From the IMG/VR virus record IMGVR_UViG_3300034060_001466, positions 206,137 through 270,136 of that record: DNA of 64,000 nt; one strand, 5' to 3'. The DNA is from a virus. The position numbers were made by a program, and so were the translations under genes. The notes below the pieces were generated by a model, which did not search any database, was not told the origin of the DNA, and worked only from the letters and a program-made list of their open reading frames with translations. This document shows, piece by piece, positions 1 through 8,899 of the stretch (the first letter of the stretch is position 1; every line of letters begins with the position of its first letter).

Positions 1-359
1 AGTTCGATATTGTTTTCTCTGAAGTAATTTTGCCAGAGTATTTTTGGTCCAGCATTAAGGTTTCAAATAATAACTTTACAGTAAGAGCATCATCTAGACT
101 TAGAGCAAATTACGAAAGCGGATTGATTAAGATCTCGTCAGTTACTCTATTTCAGCCAGCAATTTATTCAAGCAGAGAAGTTTCTTTTCTAGATAATTTA
201 AACATGCGAAGTACAAACACAATCGCACTTAAGATTAAAAAGAATTTAGAAATAGGATTAGTTTATACGTATAGCTATCAAGGTTACCCTCATTACATAA
301 CAGACTCAGTTAATCCTTCTCAGGAAACTGCGTCAGTTCTTTTAAAGTATATCTTTTAA
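1..359 (+). CDS. Outer-membrane beta-barrel protein, DUF481-like (C-terminal part)
   Basis: The reading frame is open from the first base of the window, so this is only the C-terminal part of a gene that starts upstream. The protein shows alternating short beta strands such as NTIALKIKKNLEIGLVYTYSY, and it ends in a hydrophobic/aromatic strand finishing with Phe, as outer-membrane barrels do. The pattern resembles DUF481 (YdiY-like) barrels. An ORF finder would start at a TTG near base 30, but nothing marks that as a true start. A phage barrel protein would act in the host outer membrane; the family assignment is by eye and tentative. Confidence 0.5.
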   Translation, partial: FDIVFSEVILPEYFWSSIKVSNNNFTVRASSRLRANYESGLIKISSVTLFQPAIYSSREVSFLDNLNMRSTNTIALKIKKNLEIGLVYTYSYQGYPHYITDSVNPSQETASVLLKYIF

Positions 360-536
360 TTACTCGAAAGTAATTTCATTTACTTTAACGTATTCAATAA
401 GAGCAGCTTCAGCTGCTTCTTTGGTTTTAAATGGGCCTGCCACTAGGACCTGATCAAATTCAGTAGGGTCAGTTACGTTCCACTCTCCGGAAAGCGTTTC
501 ATAAACGAATGAGTCTAAGATTTCTTGAGTTATCAT
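360..536 (-). CDS. Small acidic protein, unknown function
   Basis: This encodes 58 residues starting MITQEILDSF. I chose the ATG at 536 because the longer frame would run into the upstream thioesterase gene, whose stop codon is at 538-540. The centre (VLVAGPFKTKEAAEAALIEY) resembles a SPOR-like or small alpha/beta fold element, but it is too short to assign. It converges with the barrel gene on the opposite strand and is probably co-transcribed with the thioesterase. Confidence 0.6.
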   Translation of the reverse strand: MITQEILDSFVYETLSGEWNVTDPTEFDQVLVAGPFKTKEAAEAALIEYVKVNEITFE

Positions 537-537
537 G

Positions 538-993
538 TTATTTGTTTTTATTTTTACGAGTTGACATTTCGTCTGGATCAAGTAGAGCTCTGCCGAATTC
601 CTTAACTCGATCAGTGTATCTAACTTTGACTCCTTCGCTAATTGCTAGGGAATTACCCTCATCGTCAATCCGAACGAATTTTATATTTGTGTGAGTAACT
701 ACTGTTTGAACTCCAGTGTAAACATTATGCTTACGAACTTCAATGTATAGAGTAACTGAAGTTGTTCCAAACGCCTTTACTGATCCGTATATTTTTATAA
801 TATTACCGACCTTTACTGGCTTTGAAAAAACCAGCTCGTCAATTTTTAGGGTTACTACTCGTTGGGTGTCGCATATTTGAGATGCATAACTTGCAGCAGC
901 ATCGTCAATAATAGAAAGGATAATTCCACCAAACATATTATTGTGGACACCAATATCTCCTTGCTTGCAAATGTATGTACTAATTAATTCCAT
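538..993 (-). CDS. Acyl-CoA thioesterase, hotdog fold (YciA/ACOT-like)
   Basis: This 151-residue protein fits a single hotdog domain. Residues 10-35 (DIGVHNNMFGGIILSIIDDA) match the thioesterase pattern, in which a loop with N and GG leads into the long central helix carrying the catalytic Asp. A beta sheet follows (VVTLKIDELVFSKPVKVG). The family hydrolyses acyl-CoA. It overlaps the 2H phosphoesterase gene by 10 bp, so the two are probably co-transcribed. The C-terminus is basic (STRKNKNK). A host-derived lipid-metabolism gene on a phage is unusual; altering host acyl-CoA pools is an inference. Confidence 0.8.
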   Translation of the reverse strand: MELISTYICKQGDIGVHNNMFGGIILSIIDDAAASYASQICDTQRVVTLKIDELVFSKPVKVGNIIKIYGSVKAFGTTSVTLYIEVRKHNVYTGVQTVVTHTNIKFVRIDDEGNSLAISEGVKVRYTDRVKEFGRALLDPDEMSTRKNKNK

Positions 994-1535
994 TCTTCTT
1001 CGATTCGACTGTCGTCAGGTTTTGAATAAACTATTTTATGAGCAGCGACTTCATGCCGATTACCATTAAATAAGTCAACGTATTTCTTGCCGGTTCCAGG
1101 CTTTAGGTACCCGATTGTTGCATGTGGATGGTAGTCTGGGAAATCAGTAGTGTGAGGTAACTTACTAAGTTCTGCATTAATCTCAGCCAACACTGGATTT
1201 TCTACATCAAACTTAAGTACATCGTATTTAGCATTCTCAAATAGAGATGCATTATGTAGAGTCAGTTGACCGATTGGTTTAGATTTACATATCTCTAATA
1301 CCTTAGCGTCATTAATATCTGCCGAATGAAGTCCATATAAAAGAGTTGTATGAGGTTCATCCTCAAGACCGTATGAACGATCGCCCTCTTCTGTGTAGAT
1401 ATCTGCTTCATCTATTTTTGAATGCAGTTCAGGCATTGTTGGAAAATTGAAATAGACCATTGCACATCCATAACTATGAGCGTCTCCTTTCTTTTCAAAT
1501 AATCCAGTTACGAATTGGCTAAATGATTTTAACAT
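984..1535 (-). CDS. 2H phosphoesterase (2'-5' RNA ligase / cyclic-nucleotide phosphodiesterase superfamily)
   Basis: The 183-residue protein carries the two diagnostic H-x-T motifs of the 2H superfamily, PHTTLLYG around residue 62 and HPHATIGYL around residue 137. These are known to form the two-histidine active site. The family includes RNA 2',3'-cyclic phosphodiesterases and phage Acb1, which degrades CBASS cyclic-oligonucleotide signals. The N-terminus MLKSFSQFVTGLFE loosely resembles the capsid-targeting peptides found on many other proteins here. The substrate cannot be read from the sequence, so an anti-CBASS role is a hypothesis. Confidence 0.82.
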   Translation of the reverse strand: MLKSFSQFVTGLFEKKGDAHSYGCAMVYFNFPTMPELHSKIDEADIYTEEGDRSYGLEDEPHTTLLYGLHSADINDAKVLEICKSKPIGQLTLHNASLFENAKYDVLKFDVENPVLAEINAELSKLPHTTDFPDYHPHATIGYLKPGTGKKYVDLFNGNRHEVAAHKIVYSKPDDSRIEEEWN

Positions 1536-1557
1536 GGTTGATTACTTTATTTTTATT

Positions 1558-2919
1558 TTACTTTGAAGAATACTTTAGGTTTTTCTTTAGCTCAAATAAA
1601 TCTTCTCGATACATCTCAGTTGGATCCTTCTTTTTAATATCGACTAATAGCGATTTAATATCAGCAACTTCTTTCAATAATTGCTCGTAAGTTTCTTTAG
1701 TCAGAGAGTGGATTGGCATGTTGAGTAAGTAGTTATACGATCCATTAACTTCGTCGAAGTCTGCCGTTTGCAGGTAGAGAATGATCTCTTTACGTGGAAC
1801 GTTATTTACTTTAAGTTTACCATCAATAATAAGCTTAATGAATTTAGCTCGGTTCGATAAGTAAATTAATTCTTCACCGTACTTCTTGATTAAGAATGCT
1901 TTGCGTTTATCATAGAAACTTAATCTAAAGTTTACAAAGTAATCTACCACTTGAGTAATGTCCTCAAAGATTGCAAGCTTGCCCTTTTCATTTAAGCAGG
2001 TTAAGTTCTCAGTTTCAGTCTCAATCATCTTAAGGGTTTGGTCGAGCCGGCCTTTTCCAATTAGGTCAGCTAGTGTAGCTCTTGCAAATTTAAGAGTGTA
2101 GTTGATTCCATTTGAAGAATTGTCATCGTACGAAACAATAATTCCTCTATCTTGTAGAGTATTCAAATGAACTTCGTATTTCTGAAAAGTCATTGATGGC
2201 GGAAGCTCTGTAATCTTGACAGTAGTAGTATTCAGAACTTCGTATACTCCACGCATAATGTACTGGTTAGTTCCAACGACTGACTCGACTGGGCCAATGT
2301 AGTCTCTCCACCATGGAAGCAGTTTGCCTATTTTCTTGCCATCTAATACTTTAAGACATGAGTCTACTAAGTCTAATGGATTACGATTTAATATGTTAGT
2401 GGCAAATCCTACTGCAATACCTGAGCTTCCGTTTAGTAGAACGGTTGGGATAATTGGCAAGAAGAATTTAGGTTCAATCGTATTTCCTTCTTCGACTTGA
2501 TTCTCAAGCAATTCAAAATCCTTGTAAAGAAGTCTAAAATTTCCAGTAAGTTTAGTTGAAATATAACGAGCCGCACCAGCTTCAGGAGATCTTAGAGATC
2601 CGAACTGGCCTATCTCGTCAAGAAGAGGTAATGAATTCTTAAATGACTGAGCCATCCCAATGATTGCACCATTTAGAGACCCGTCACCGTGATGGTAGTG
2701 GGCATCTGCTGCGATCTTACCACCTAACTGGAATATCTTTAATGGCTTTTCATTGCCTGATTTCCAGACTTTATCTGAGATATAAATGATTTTACGCTGA
2801 GTAGGTTTGAAACCATCTATTACAGAAGGAATTGCCCGGTTTTCTAACGTGTACATTCCGTACATCGCATAGTCCTGATCTAAGTATTCAGTTACTGTTT
2901 TATTCTTTACGTGTGTCAT
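1558..2919 (-). CDS. 52: DNA topoisomerase II, medium (GyrA/ParC-like) subunit, T4 gp52-like
   Basis: This 453-residue subunit is close in length to T4 gp52. The breakage-reunion domain is recognisable: an N-terminal region with RAIPSVIDGFKPTQRKIIY, then HYHHGDGSLNGAIIGMAQ, and the catalytic tyrosine in the AARY motif near residue 118. It lacks the long GyrA C-terminal wrapping domain, as T4-type enzymes do. It would pair with the ATPase subunit at 5804-7639 to relieve supercoils during replication. Its start overlaps the 3' end of the SulP transporter gene by 20 bp, and five genes separate the two topoisomerase subunits. Confidence 0.95.
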   Translation of the reverse strand: MTHVKNKTVTEYLDQDYAMYGMYTLENRAIPSVIDGFKPTQRKIIYISDKVWKSGNEKPLKIFQLGGKIAADAHYHHGDGSLNGAIIGMAQSFKNSLPLLDEIGQFGSLRSPEAGAARYISTKLTGNFRLLYKDFELLENQVEEGNTIEPKFFLPIIPTVLLNGSSGIAVGFATNILNRNPLDLVDSCLKVLDGKKIGKLLPWWRDYIGPVESVVGTNQYIMRGVYEVLNTTTVKITELPPSMTFQKYEVHLNTLQDRGIIVSYDDNSSNGINYTLKFARATLADLIGKGRLDQTLKMIETETENLTCLNEKGKLAIFEDITQVVDYFVNFRLSFYDKRKAFLIKKYGEELIYLSNRAKFIKLIIDGKLKVNNVPRKEIILYLQTADFDEVNGSYNYLLNMPIHSLTKETYEQLLKEVADIKSLLVDIKKKDPTEMYREDLFELKKNLKYSSK

Positions 2920-4042
2920 GCTTTAATATTAATTTACTAAAATAGAATACAATTGACCCGATGATTACACCGATTGCTAAGTTATGAGTAGCTAACGAAA
3001 TAATAACTGTCAATATAATACTCAATAAGTTAAGTTTATTTCCTGATTTTATGCTTTGCCAATCCCCAGTTTGATATACAACTACCAACATTACTCCAAT
3101 TAATCCAACTAGCGGTAGTTGTTCAATCCATTTCCCAAACAATAGAATAATTAGAGAGAGCCCAATCCCTGCAACTATTCCAGAGAGTCGATGCTTTGCT
3201 CCAGCATTTACGTTTAAATTAGTCTGTCCGACTAGGACGCAGCCTCCCATTGTTCCAAAGAATCCGCTAACTATATTACCAAGCCCTTGAGCAAATGTCT
3301 CTTTTGCTTTATCGCCGTGTTCATTTAATTTATGAGACACAGTATCGACAGTCAACAGAGATTCAGTTAAGCCAGACACAGCCATCCCGAATGAATACGG
3401 TAAGACTGTCAATAGCAGACTCCAACTAAAGGTTGGGATAGCTAGCGTTGGCAAGCTTGCGGTTACTGGCGATAGATCGCCGACTGTCGCTAAGCCTAAT
3501 GGAATTCCCATTAAGCAACCAACTGTAATCGACACTAACGCTGGAGGAAAACTAAATTTCCGTGAGGACCATATCATTGCAGCTGCGCATAATAATATAG
3601 TTGATATAGTTAATATTAGGCCAGTAGAAGATGGATTACCGATAGTTAAGTATTTAAACTGGCTTACTAAAATCATAATCGCTAGTGCAATTAAGAAACC
3701 TGAAATAGCAGAAGGCGGAATCTTTTTAAATATTTTCCATGCACCTGAAGCCCAAATTATCAATTGAATAATTCCAGCAACTACTACTCCAAGGAAAAGC
3801 GATTCAATTCCAGCAATTGATACGAGGCCGGCCATAATTACGGCAGTTGCCCCAGTCGCTCCACTAATTAAACCAGGTCTTCCGCCGAATATTGCAGTAG
3901 ACAGAGCCATGAAGACTGCTGCCCATAATCCAATTTGAGGAGAAGCTCCGACTAATAAAGCAAATGAAATTGCTTCAGGTACAAGAGCAATTGCAATAGT
4001 TAAACCTGAAAGAATTTCTGTTTTTATTTGGTTTACATTCAT
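2900..4042 (-). CDS. SulP-family anion transporter without STAS domain
   Basis: This 380-residue membrane protein has roughly ten or more hydrophobic segments. SulP hallmarks are present: LSGLTIAIALVPEAISFALL near the N-terminus, GGRPGLISGATGATAVIMAG, and SGFFGTMGGCVLVGQTNLN. SulP proteins move sulfate, bicarbonate or dicarboxylates across the inner membrane and usually carry a C-terminal STAS domain, which is absent here. The 3' end overlaps the gp52-like topoisomerase gene by 20 bp, so it is embedded in phage core genes. The substrate is unknown. It is a likely auxiliary metabolic gene. Confidence 0.93.
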   Translation of the reverse strand: MNVNQIKTEILSGLTIAIALVPEAISFALLVGASPQIGLWAAVFMALSTAIFGGRPGLISGATGATAVIMAGLVSIAGIESLFLGVVVAGIIQLIIWASGAWKIFKKIPPSAISGFLIALAIMILVSQFKYLTIGNPSSTGLILTISTILLCAAAMIWSSRKFSFPPALVSITVGCLMGIPLGLATVGDLSPVTASLPTLAIPTFSWSLLLTVLPYSFGMAVSGLTESLLTVDTVSHKLNEHGDKAKETFAQGLGNIVSGFFGTMGGCVLVGQTNLNVNAGAKHRLSGIVAGIGLSLIILLFGKWIEQLPLVGLIGVMLVVVYQTGDWQSIKSGNKLNLLSIILTVIISLATHNLAIGVIIGSIVFYFSKLILKHDTRKE

Positions 4043-4064
4043 TTAGTTATTGTACTTTAATTGA

Positions 4065-4769
4065 TCACCAATAGTTTATGTTTTTTCTAAAGTGGTCTAG
4101 GTTTTTACGATTAATGTAATTATTGAATATAAATTTAAACATTCCAAAGTAACCCATTTTTTTAAAACGCCTATCGTCTTGAGTAACTCCGTCTGGTAAT
4201 ATTAAAAACTTATCTTTTTTGATATTCCTAGATAATAAGTAGTCTTCTGAATGCTGCACGCTCTCGTCAAATTTACCAAATTGCAGGTATGTTGATTTTC
4301 TAATTAAGAAGAATACTCCTGGGCAAAATGATTCCGGTAAAATAGCTTGGGTCACTCTAAATAACTTATGTGCAATCCATACTTTAGCATTAGGTTCAGC
4401 CGGTTTAACCGTGCACGTTATTATATCGTAAGTTCCAAAGATGGTATGGTAGACGCAATTAAATAAGGTTTCATGATTTAGTAATTGAGTATCCGCATCT
4501 ATGAAAAGTAGCCAATCAGTAGTTACTAAATCTGCTCCAGTGTTTCGGCCTACTGCAACTGGACCTCCATCAATTATTTCAACACATAGTTTACTATCAG
4601 TTGCAAAGTCTTCGATTAAACTCCGAGTAGAGTCAGTTGAGTTTGCATCAGCTATTATAACTCGTAAGCCCTCTGAATATTTCTGTCTTTCAATTGATTC
4701 TAGTGTTTTAATTATGTAAGTCTCTTCGTTCTTACAGGGAATTATAATGGTTAAAATGTCCTTTATCAT
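4065..4769 (-). CDS. Glycosyltransferase family 2 (GT-A)
   Basis: The 234-residue protein begins with LTIIIPCKNEETYIIKTLESI, typical of GT-A family 2. It has ADANSTDSTRSLIED for nucleotide-sugar binding and the metal-binding DAD in LLFIDADTQL near residue 92. The C-terminus is rich in aromatic and basic residues and may contact membrane. It overlaps the next gene (4732-5424) by 38 bp, showing tight operon packing. Possible roles are modifying host envelope glycans or glycosylating phage components. The donor and acceptor are unknown. Confidence 0.9.
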   Translation of the reverse strand: MIKDILTIIIPCKNEETYIIKTLESIERQKYSEGLRVIIADANSTDSTRSLIEDFATDSKLCVEIIDGGPVAVGRNTGADLVTTDWLLFIDADTQLLNHETLFNCVYHTIFGTYDIITCTVKPAEPNAKVWIAHKLFRVTQAILPESFCPGVFFLIRKSTYLQFGKFDESVQHSEDYLLSRNIKKDKFLILPDGVTQDDRRFKKMGYFGMFKFIFNNYINRKNLDHFRKNINYW

Positions 4770-5424
4770 AAATGATGTAACTGTTATTTTCTATCCAATC
4801 TCCACAGTTAAGATAGTGGATTGAATCAATCGTTCGGTTTTCAGGTTTATGTATGTGTCCGCATATAACTCCTTTGCAACCTCGGCGTTTTGCTTGATAA
4901 ACTAATTGATCTTCAAATGAAGTAATGAATTTAACTGCACCTTTCACTGAATCCTTTGCCCATTTCGACAGAGATTTTTTGTATCCTAATCGTTTCATGA
5001 ATCGGTCAAGGGTAATTGCTAATTCATAACCGGCTGATCCTAAATGAGCTAGCCATTTTAAGCTAACGACTCCATCGTATAGGTCTCCATGAGTTATGTA
5101 ATATCCCTTCCAAATAACTTCATCCACGATTTCGATATTACTACCGAAAGTCTGTGGAGAATAGTGTCTTAGAAACTCATCGTGATTTCCAGTAATGTAG
5201 GTTACAATCGTTCCCTTCTTTGAGTAGGACAAGATTTTTCTAATTACGTTAGTGTAGTCTTGAGTCCAATAGTGTCTCTTCTTCAAGAGCCAGCCGTCAA
5301 TGAAGTCTCCCACAATGAATAACCTTTTAGGTTCGTACTTCTTTAGCGTTTCCAATAACGCAGCCGCGTTTGAGCCCTTACTTCCAAGGTGAACGTCTGA
5401 TATGAATAGTGCTTCTATTTTCAT
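4732..5424 (-). CDS. Metallophosphoesterase, LpxH-like
   Basis: I chose the ATG at 5424 because it forms an ATGA overlap with the stop of the upstream gene; an upstream TTG is less likely. The 230-residue protein has the calcineurin-like motifs in order: FISDVHLGS, VGDFIDGW, ITGNHDE, THGDLYD and CGHIHKP. The overall layout, with HGDLYDG and a helical insert, resembles UDP-2,3-diacylglucosamine hydrolase relatives common in Bacteroidetes. It likely cleaves a phosphodiester or pyrophosphate. Its proximity to a glycosyltransferase and a thioesterase suggests lipid or envelope chemistry, but this is inferred. Confidence 0.88.
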   Translation of the reverse strand: MKIEALFISDVHLGSKGSNAAALLETLKKYEPKRLFIVGDFIDGWLLKKRHYWTQDYTNVIRKILSYSKKGTIVTYITGNHDEFLRHYSPQTFGSNIEIVDEVIWKGYYITHGDLYDGVVSLKWLAHLGSAGYELAITLDRFMKRLGYKKSLSKWAKDSVKGAVKFITSFEDQLVYQAKRRGCKGVICGHIHKPENRTIDSIHYLNCGDWIENNSYIIYDKGHFNHYNSL

Positions 5425-5804
5425 GAGTTTAATTCTAGACAAACTTTCGTTAGGAACCTGTGATCTTCGGGTAATTGCACAAGCTCAGCAATATGGTTTT
5501 GATTAAAGGCTTCAGCCTCTTCCGGATTTCTATTTCCCCAAACCGTTGCCTGATCGAAATGGTTTAGCTTAGCTAATCTAACTAACTCAGCATAATCTTT
5601 ATCTCGTAAATGGCCTTTAAGTGGCATAAGACCTCCAACGCAAGTATTCCATTTGAGTTTTCGGCCATCGTATGTTATCCAGTAATAGTCCATCTCGTCT
5701 TCTCCGACTGCTACTAATCTTTCGATATCCCAGCTTGCATTGATTACAAATTGTCCTTTAAGTTTTTCAAACTCTGCAAGGATTAACGTTTTGTTGTCTG
5801 TCAT
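5421..5804 (-). CDS. Conserved-looking phage protein, unknown function
   Basis: This encodes 127 residues of unrecognised function. It is soluble and rich in Trp and His (YYWITYDGRKLKWNTCVGG), with a mixed alpha/beta look. It sits between the topoisomerase ATPase subunit (1-bp overlap at 5804) and the metallophosphoesterase (ATGA overlap). This tight coupling supports a real gene and co-expression with topoisomerase. No catalytic motif is visible. Confidence 0.75.
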   Translation of the reverse strand: MTDNKTLILAEFEKLKGQFVINASWDIERLVAVGEDEMDYYWITYDGRKLKWNTCVGGLMPLKGHLRDKDYAELVRLAKLNHFDQATVWGNRNPEEAEAFNQNHIAELVQLPEDHRFLTKVCLELNS

Positions 5805-7639
5805 TATATTGAAAGTTTAAGTAGTTTCTCTTTACGTGGTTCTGAATCTGACCCGAACCAGTTTGATAAACTGTCCTTGTACAGCTTGTCATTCTGTATA
5901 TTAACTAGAACTGGGCTGTGAATAATGTCTCTGTACTCTACATCCTCTAGTGCAGCAAGACCCTTTTTGTATTCAACATCCCAGCCCCTTGCGCCGGTTT
6001 TCTTTTCCCATGCAGAGTACTCGTCATTTGAATAGAATGGCTTTACCTCTTTTCCTTTCTTAGCTACAACTAATGGGGTCATTACCTTAAAGATTCTGCC
6101 CTGATTAAATAGTTCCGGCCAGTACTTATTAAAGAAGTTGATTAGTAGACTTGCAATAGAGTCTCCGTCTGGATCTGCATCAGTATAGATGTATACTTTT
6201 CCATATCTCAGATCACCCGGTTCCTCTCCTAATTTGATTCCTAATGATGCCATAAGCTGGACGACCTCATCATTCTGGATGACTCCAGAGTTTGTCATCT
6301 CACTGACGTTTAAGAACTTACCTTTTAATGGAAAGGCCCCAAAATTTTGAGGATCTCTGAATTTACGAACGGCAGATAGTGCTGACATACCTTCAAATAT
6401 TCCCAAGACACATTTGCTACGATCCTTACCTTTTGCATCAATTAATTTTAAAACTTTTGTATTCGCCAAGGACTTGTTTAGTTTACGAAGCTCTGCTCGT
6501 TCCTCGGCATTTTTCTTTTGTTCAATCCAATCAAGTAGAGACTGGATTACTTCTGATGTAAAGACTGCTTTTGCGAACTTTTCAGTTACGTCATGCTTGG
6601 TTCCAAATTCTTTTGCTTCAGTAATAAGCTTCTCTTTAGTTTGCGAAGAGAATGCTGGATTAATTACTGTACAATTTATAAAAAGGAATATGTGATTCTT
6701 GATTTCAGAAGGTTTAACATCAACTTTATGCTTCTTCTTTATCATAACTCTGAGATGCTCAATAACCTGATTCAAGATATAGTTCTCATGAGTTCCACCG
6801 TCTTTTGTTTGAATTGAGTTAACGAACGATATTGATTGGTATCCATCCTTTGAAACTCCCATTGCAAACTCCCAGTCCTTTGACTTTTCCCAAATGGAAT
6901 CCTTTACGTAAAGATCAACGTACTCCTTAAATGTTTTAAACTTGTATTTCTCTCCACAGAATTCTAATTTAAGTCCAGGATTTGCAGCAGCAATATCGAT
7001 TACTCGCTTACGCATCATTTTCCAATGAGCCGAGTCAATCTCTTCCATTTCAAAACGAGCAAGATCAGGTACGTAAGTTATTTCAGTAAAGCCTTGAGCC
7101 GTTTTTGAAATCTTAGCAGAGGTTCTCTTTGACATGTTATCTGTAAAGATTTGTAAAAGTCTATTCTTGCCGTCTGCTGTATCAATAATAAACTTCTTTG
7201 AAAAGATATTTACTAGCGATGCACCAACTCCATTTGTTCCAGCGACAGTACGACCTTCATCGTCATTGAAATTAGAACCGGCTCTAAGATTAGAGAAGAT
7301 TAATTCAGGAATCCAAACTTTATGGTCAGGGTGTTGTACTACTGGAATTCCGCCGTTATCCCATACCGTAATTGTATCGAGAGTAACGTTTACTTTAATT
7401 GTATTGATTTTACCAGTTCTCTTGTGTTCGTCCACTGAGTTTGAAATGATTTCATCGAATAACTTCAAAAATCCTGGATTGTAGCTTAGCTCGTATTTTT
7501 CGTAAACATCATCTTCAAGGATCCATTCGTTTCCTGTGTGAGGTTTAGTCGAGCCAATGTACATACCCGGTCTTTTCAGAACGTGTTCGATCTCGTCAAG
7601 TAACTGGTACTTTTTACTGATTTCTTTGTTTGATGCCAT
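5804..7639 (-). CDS. 39: DNA topoisomerase II, large (GyrB/ParE-like ATPase) subunit, T4 gp39/gp60-like
   Basis: At 611 residues this combines in one ORF what T4 splits into genes 39 and 60. The GHKL ATPase motifs are seen as DEIISNSVDEHKR (near residue 64), VWDNGGIPV and GRTVAGTNGVGASLVN. The transducer has QTKDGGTHENYI. The TOPRIM domain has GIFEGMSALSAV and YTDADPDGDSI, which carry the metal-binding acidic residues. It partners with the gp52-like subunit at 1558-2919. The gene heads the operon that continues leftward. Confidence 0.95.
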   Translation of the reverse strand: MASNKEISKKYQLLDEIEHVLKRPGMYIGSTKPHTGNEWILEDDVYEKYELSYNPGFLKLFDEIISNSVDEHKRTGKINTIKVNVTLDTITVWDNGGIPVVQHPDHKVWIPELIFSNLRAGSNFNDDEGRTVAGTNGVGASLVNIFSKKFIIDTADGKNRLLQIFTDNMSKRTSAKISKTAQGFTEITYVPDLARFEMEEIDSAHWKMMRKRVIDIAAANPGLKLEFCGEKYKFKTFKEYVDLYVKDSIWEKSKDWEFAMGVSKDGYQSISFVNSIQTKDGGTHENYILNQVIEHLRVMIKKKHKVDVKPSEIKNHIFLFINCTVINPAFSSQTKEKLITEAKEFGTKHDVTEKFAKAVFTSEVIQSLLDWIEQKKNAEERAELRKLNKSLANTKVLKLIDAKGKDRSKCVLGIFEGMSALSAVRKFRDPQNFGAFPLKGKFLNVSEMTNSGVIQNDEVVQLMASLGIKLGEEPGDLRYGKVYIYTDADPDGDSIASLLINFFNKYWPELFNQGRIFKVMTPLVVAKKGKEVKPFYSNDEYSAWEKKTGARGWDVEYKKGLAALEDVEYRDIIHSPVLVNIQNDKLYKDSLSNWFGSDSEPRKEKLLKLSI

Positions 7640-7722
7640 ATTGTCTATTGTATTTGTAAAAGTCCTAAAAGTTTTAAGACATAGATATTTCTGTCAAGCC
7701 CAATAGTATTTACGCTTGTTGT

Positions 7723-7732
7723 TATTATACTA
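7723..7732 (-). promoter_or_regulatory. Promoter, TAGTATAATA type
   Basis: The minus-strand motif TAGTATAATA lies about 84 nt upstream of the large topoisomerase subunit start. The same motif recurs upstream of many minus-strand genes in the window, so I treat it as a promoter class with TATAAT as its -10 box. The roughly 84-nt leader of the topoisomerase operon shows no obvious small ORF. Confidence 0.5.
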
Positions 7733-7747
7733 CAGTAAGTGATAAGA

Positions 7748-8893
7748 TTAGTCGAAAGAAACTCCGGGAATTGACATTAATGTACGACCCATGTCGTTTA
7801 GTAGAGTTTGATGATTCGTGTACTTAACGGTTTGGTGCCAGTATGGGGTCTTGGTTTTTGAATTTAAGACTACTGTATTGCTGGAAAGACCTGCGAACTT
7901 CTTTAGATTAGCAGCATTCATGTTAACCTGCTTTGCAACAAGTCTACCGTCTTGATTAACAACCAGACTTGGAGCGCCAAGTCCAACCATTTTTACTTGC
8001 CAACCGTTTCGTTCAACTTCATTAATGTATTCTGCATGAAACGCGAATAGTCTCTTTTGACCCTGAACTTCAGGACCAAGTACTAGAACGCAACTGCCTT
8101 TTCCCATTGAGATATTTTCGTTTACATCAGATGGCTTATCGTCTAGTGAATCGTTTGGTTCAGAATAGATATGGGAATATGCATCAGCGCCTAAGTCAAT
8201 CAATCTCTCAAGGTAACCTTGATTACGCAACTGTTTAAATACTAGATTCTCGATAGAGAACTCACCGTTTGCAGCAAGACCCTCTTTACGAGCCTTCATG
8301 ATTTTCTGTTTAAGAGCAGAGATTCTGTCCTGTACTTCTCTAGCCTGATCTGAATCTGACTTAACTACTTCCTTTTCAAGTTCCTCAATTTCAGTAATGA
8401 ATGCCTCTACTTTACGGTAAACATCCTTTTCGTCAATCTGTGGATTACTTGGTTCAGGAACCGTGATCCATTCGTCTTTCATTAGGGAATATAAACCTGA
8501 TGCAACGTGTGGTTCGTCCTTGTCTTGTGCATACAATTCAACATCAAAACCTTGGATCTTTACTGGGTGTCTAAGATTCCAGATAAAACGTAATCCATCA
8601 ACTGCTTTCTTTACAAGCTCAACGTCATCTCCGATAATAGTAAAGTCTAGAATAACATGGACGTCCAAGTCAGAGTGTTCTGTCCAGTTAAAGTTAGCTA
8701 GAGATCCAGTCAAATGAATGTCTATGATTGGTGCTTCAACTTTTAGGTCAGTATAGAAATCAGTTGCAATCTGCAAAAGTTTCGTACGAACCTCTGGGTT
8801 AAACTTCTGGTCCTGCCAGAATATAGAGTTCAATTCTCCTTTGTAGAATTCTCCCTCATTAAGGAACTGGTTGTATGGTTTTAAGTGTTTCAT
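7748..8893 (-). CDS. Capsid-targeted-like nucleotidyltransferase (pol-beta fold)
   Basis: The 381-residue protein starts MKHLKPYNQFLNE, a peptide that resembles the T4 capsid-targeting sequence with an L-x-E cleavage site. Residues 60-90 carry the nucleotidyltransferase signature HLTGSLANFNWTEHSDLDV (GS, then D-x-D). A central coiled coil (about residues 160-205, EELEKEVVKSDSDQ) joins it to a C-terminal domain of unknown fold. A late-type AATAAATA promoter ends 6 nt before the ATG. This suggests a virion-packaged NMP-transfer enzyme; the target is unknown. Confidence 0.85.
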   Translation of the reverse strand: MKHLKPYNQFLNEGEFYKGELNSIFWQDQKFNPEVRTKLLQIATDFYTDLKVEAPIIDIHLTGSLANFNWTEHSDLDVHVILDFTIIGDDVELVKKAVDGLRFIWNLRHPVKIQGFDVELYAQDKDEPHVASGLYSLMKDEWITVPEPSNPQIDEKDVYRKVEAFITEIEELEKEVVKSDSDQAREVQDRISALKQKIMKARKEGLAANGEFSIENLVFKQLRNQGYLERLIDLGADAYSHIYSEPNDSLDDKPSDVNENISMGKGSCVLVLGPEVQGQKRLFAFHAEYINEVERNGWQVKMVGLGAPSLVVNQDGRLVAKQVNMNAANLKKFAGLSSNTVVLNSKTKTPYWHQTVKYTNHQTLLNDMGRTLMSIPGVSFD

Positions 8894-8899
8894 CTAAGT

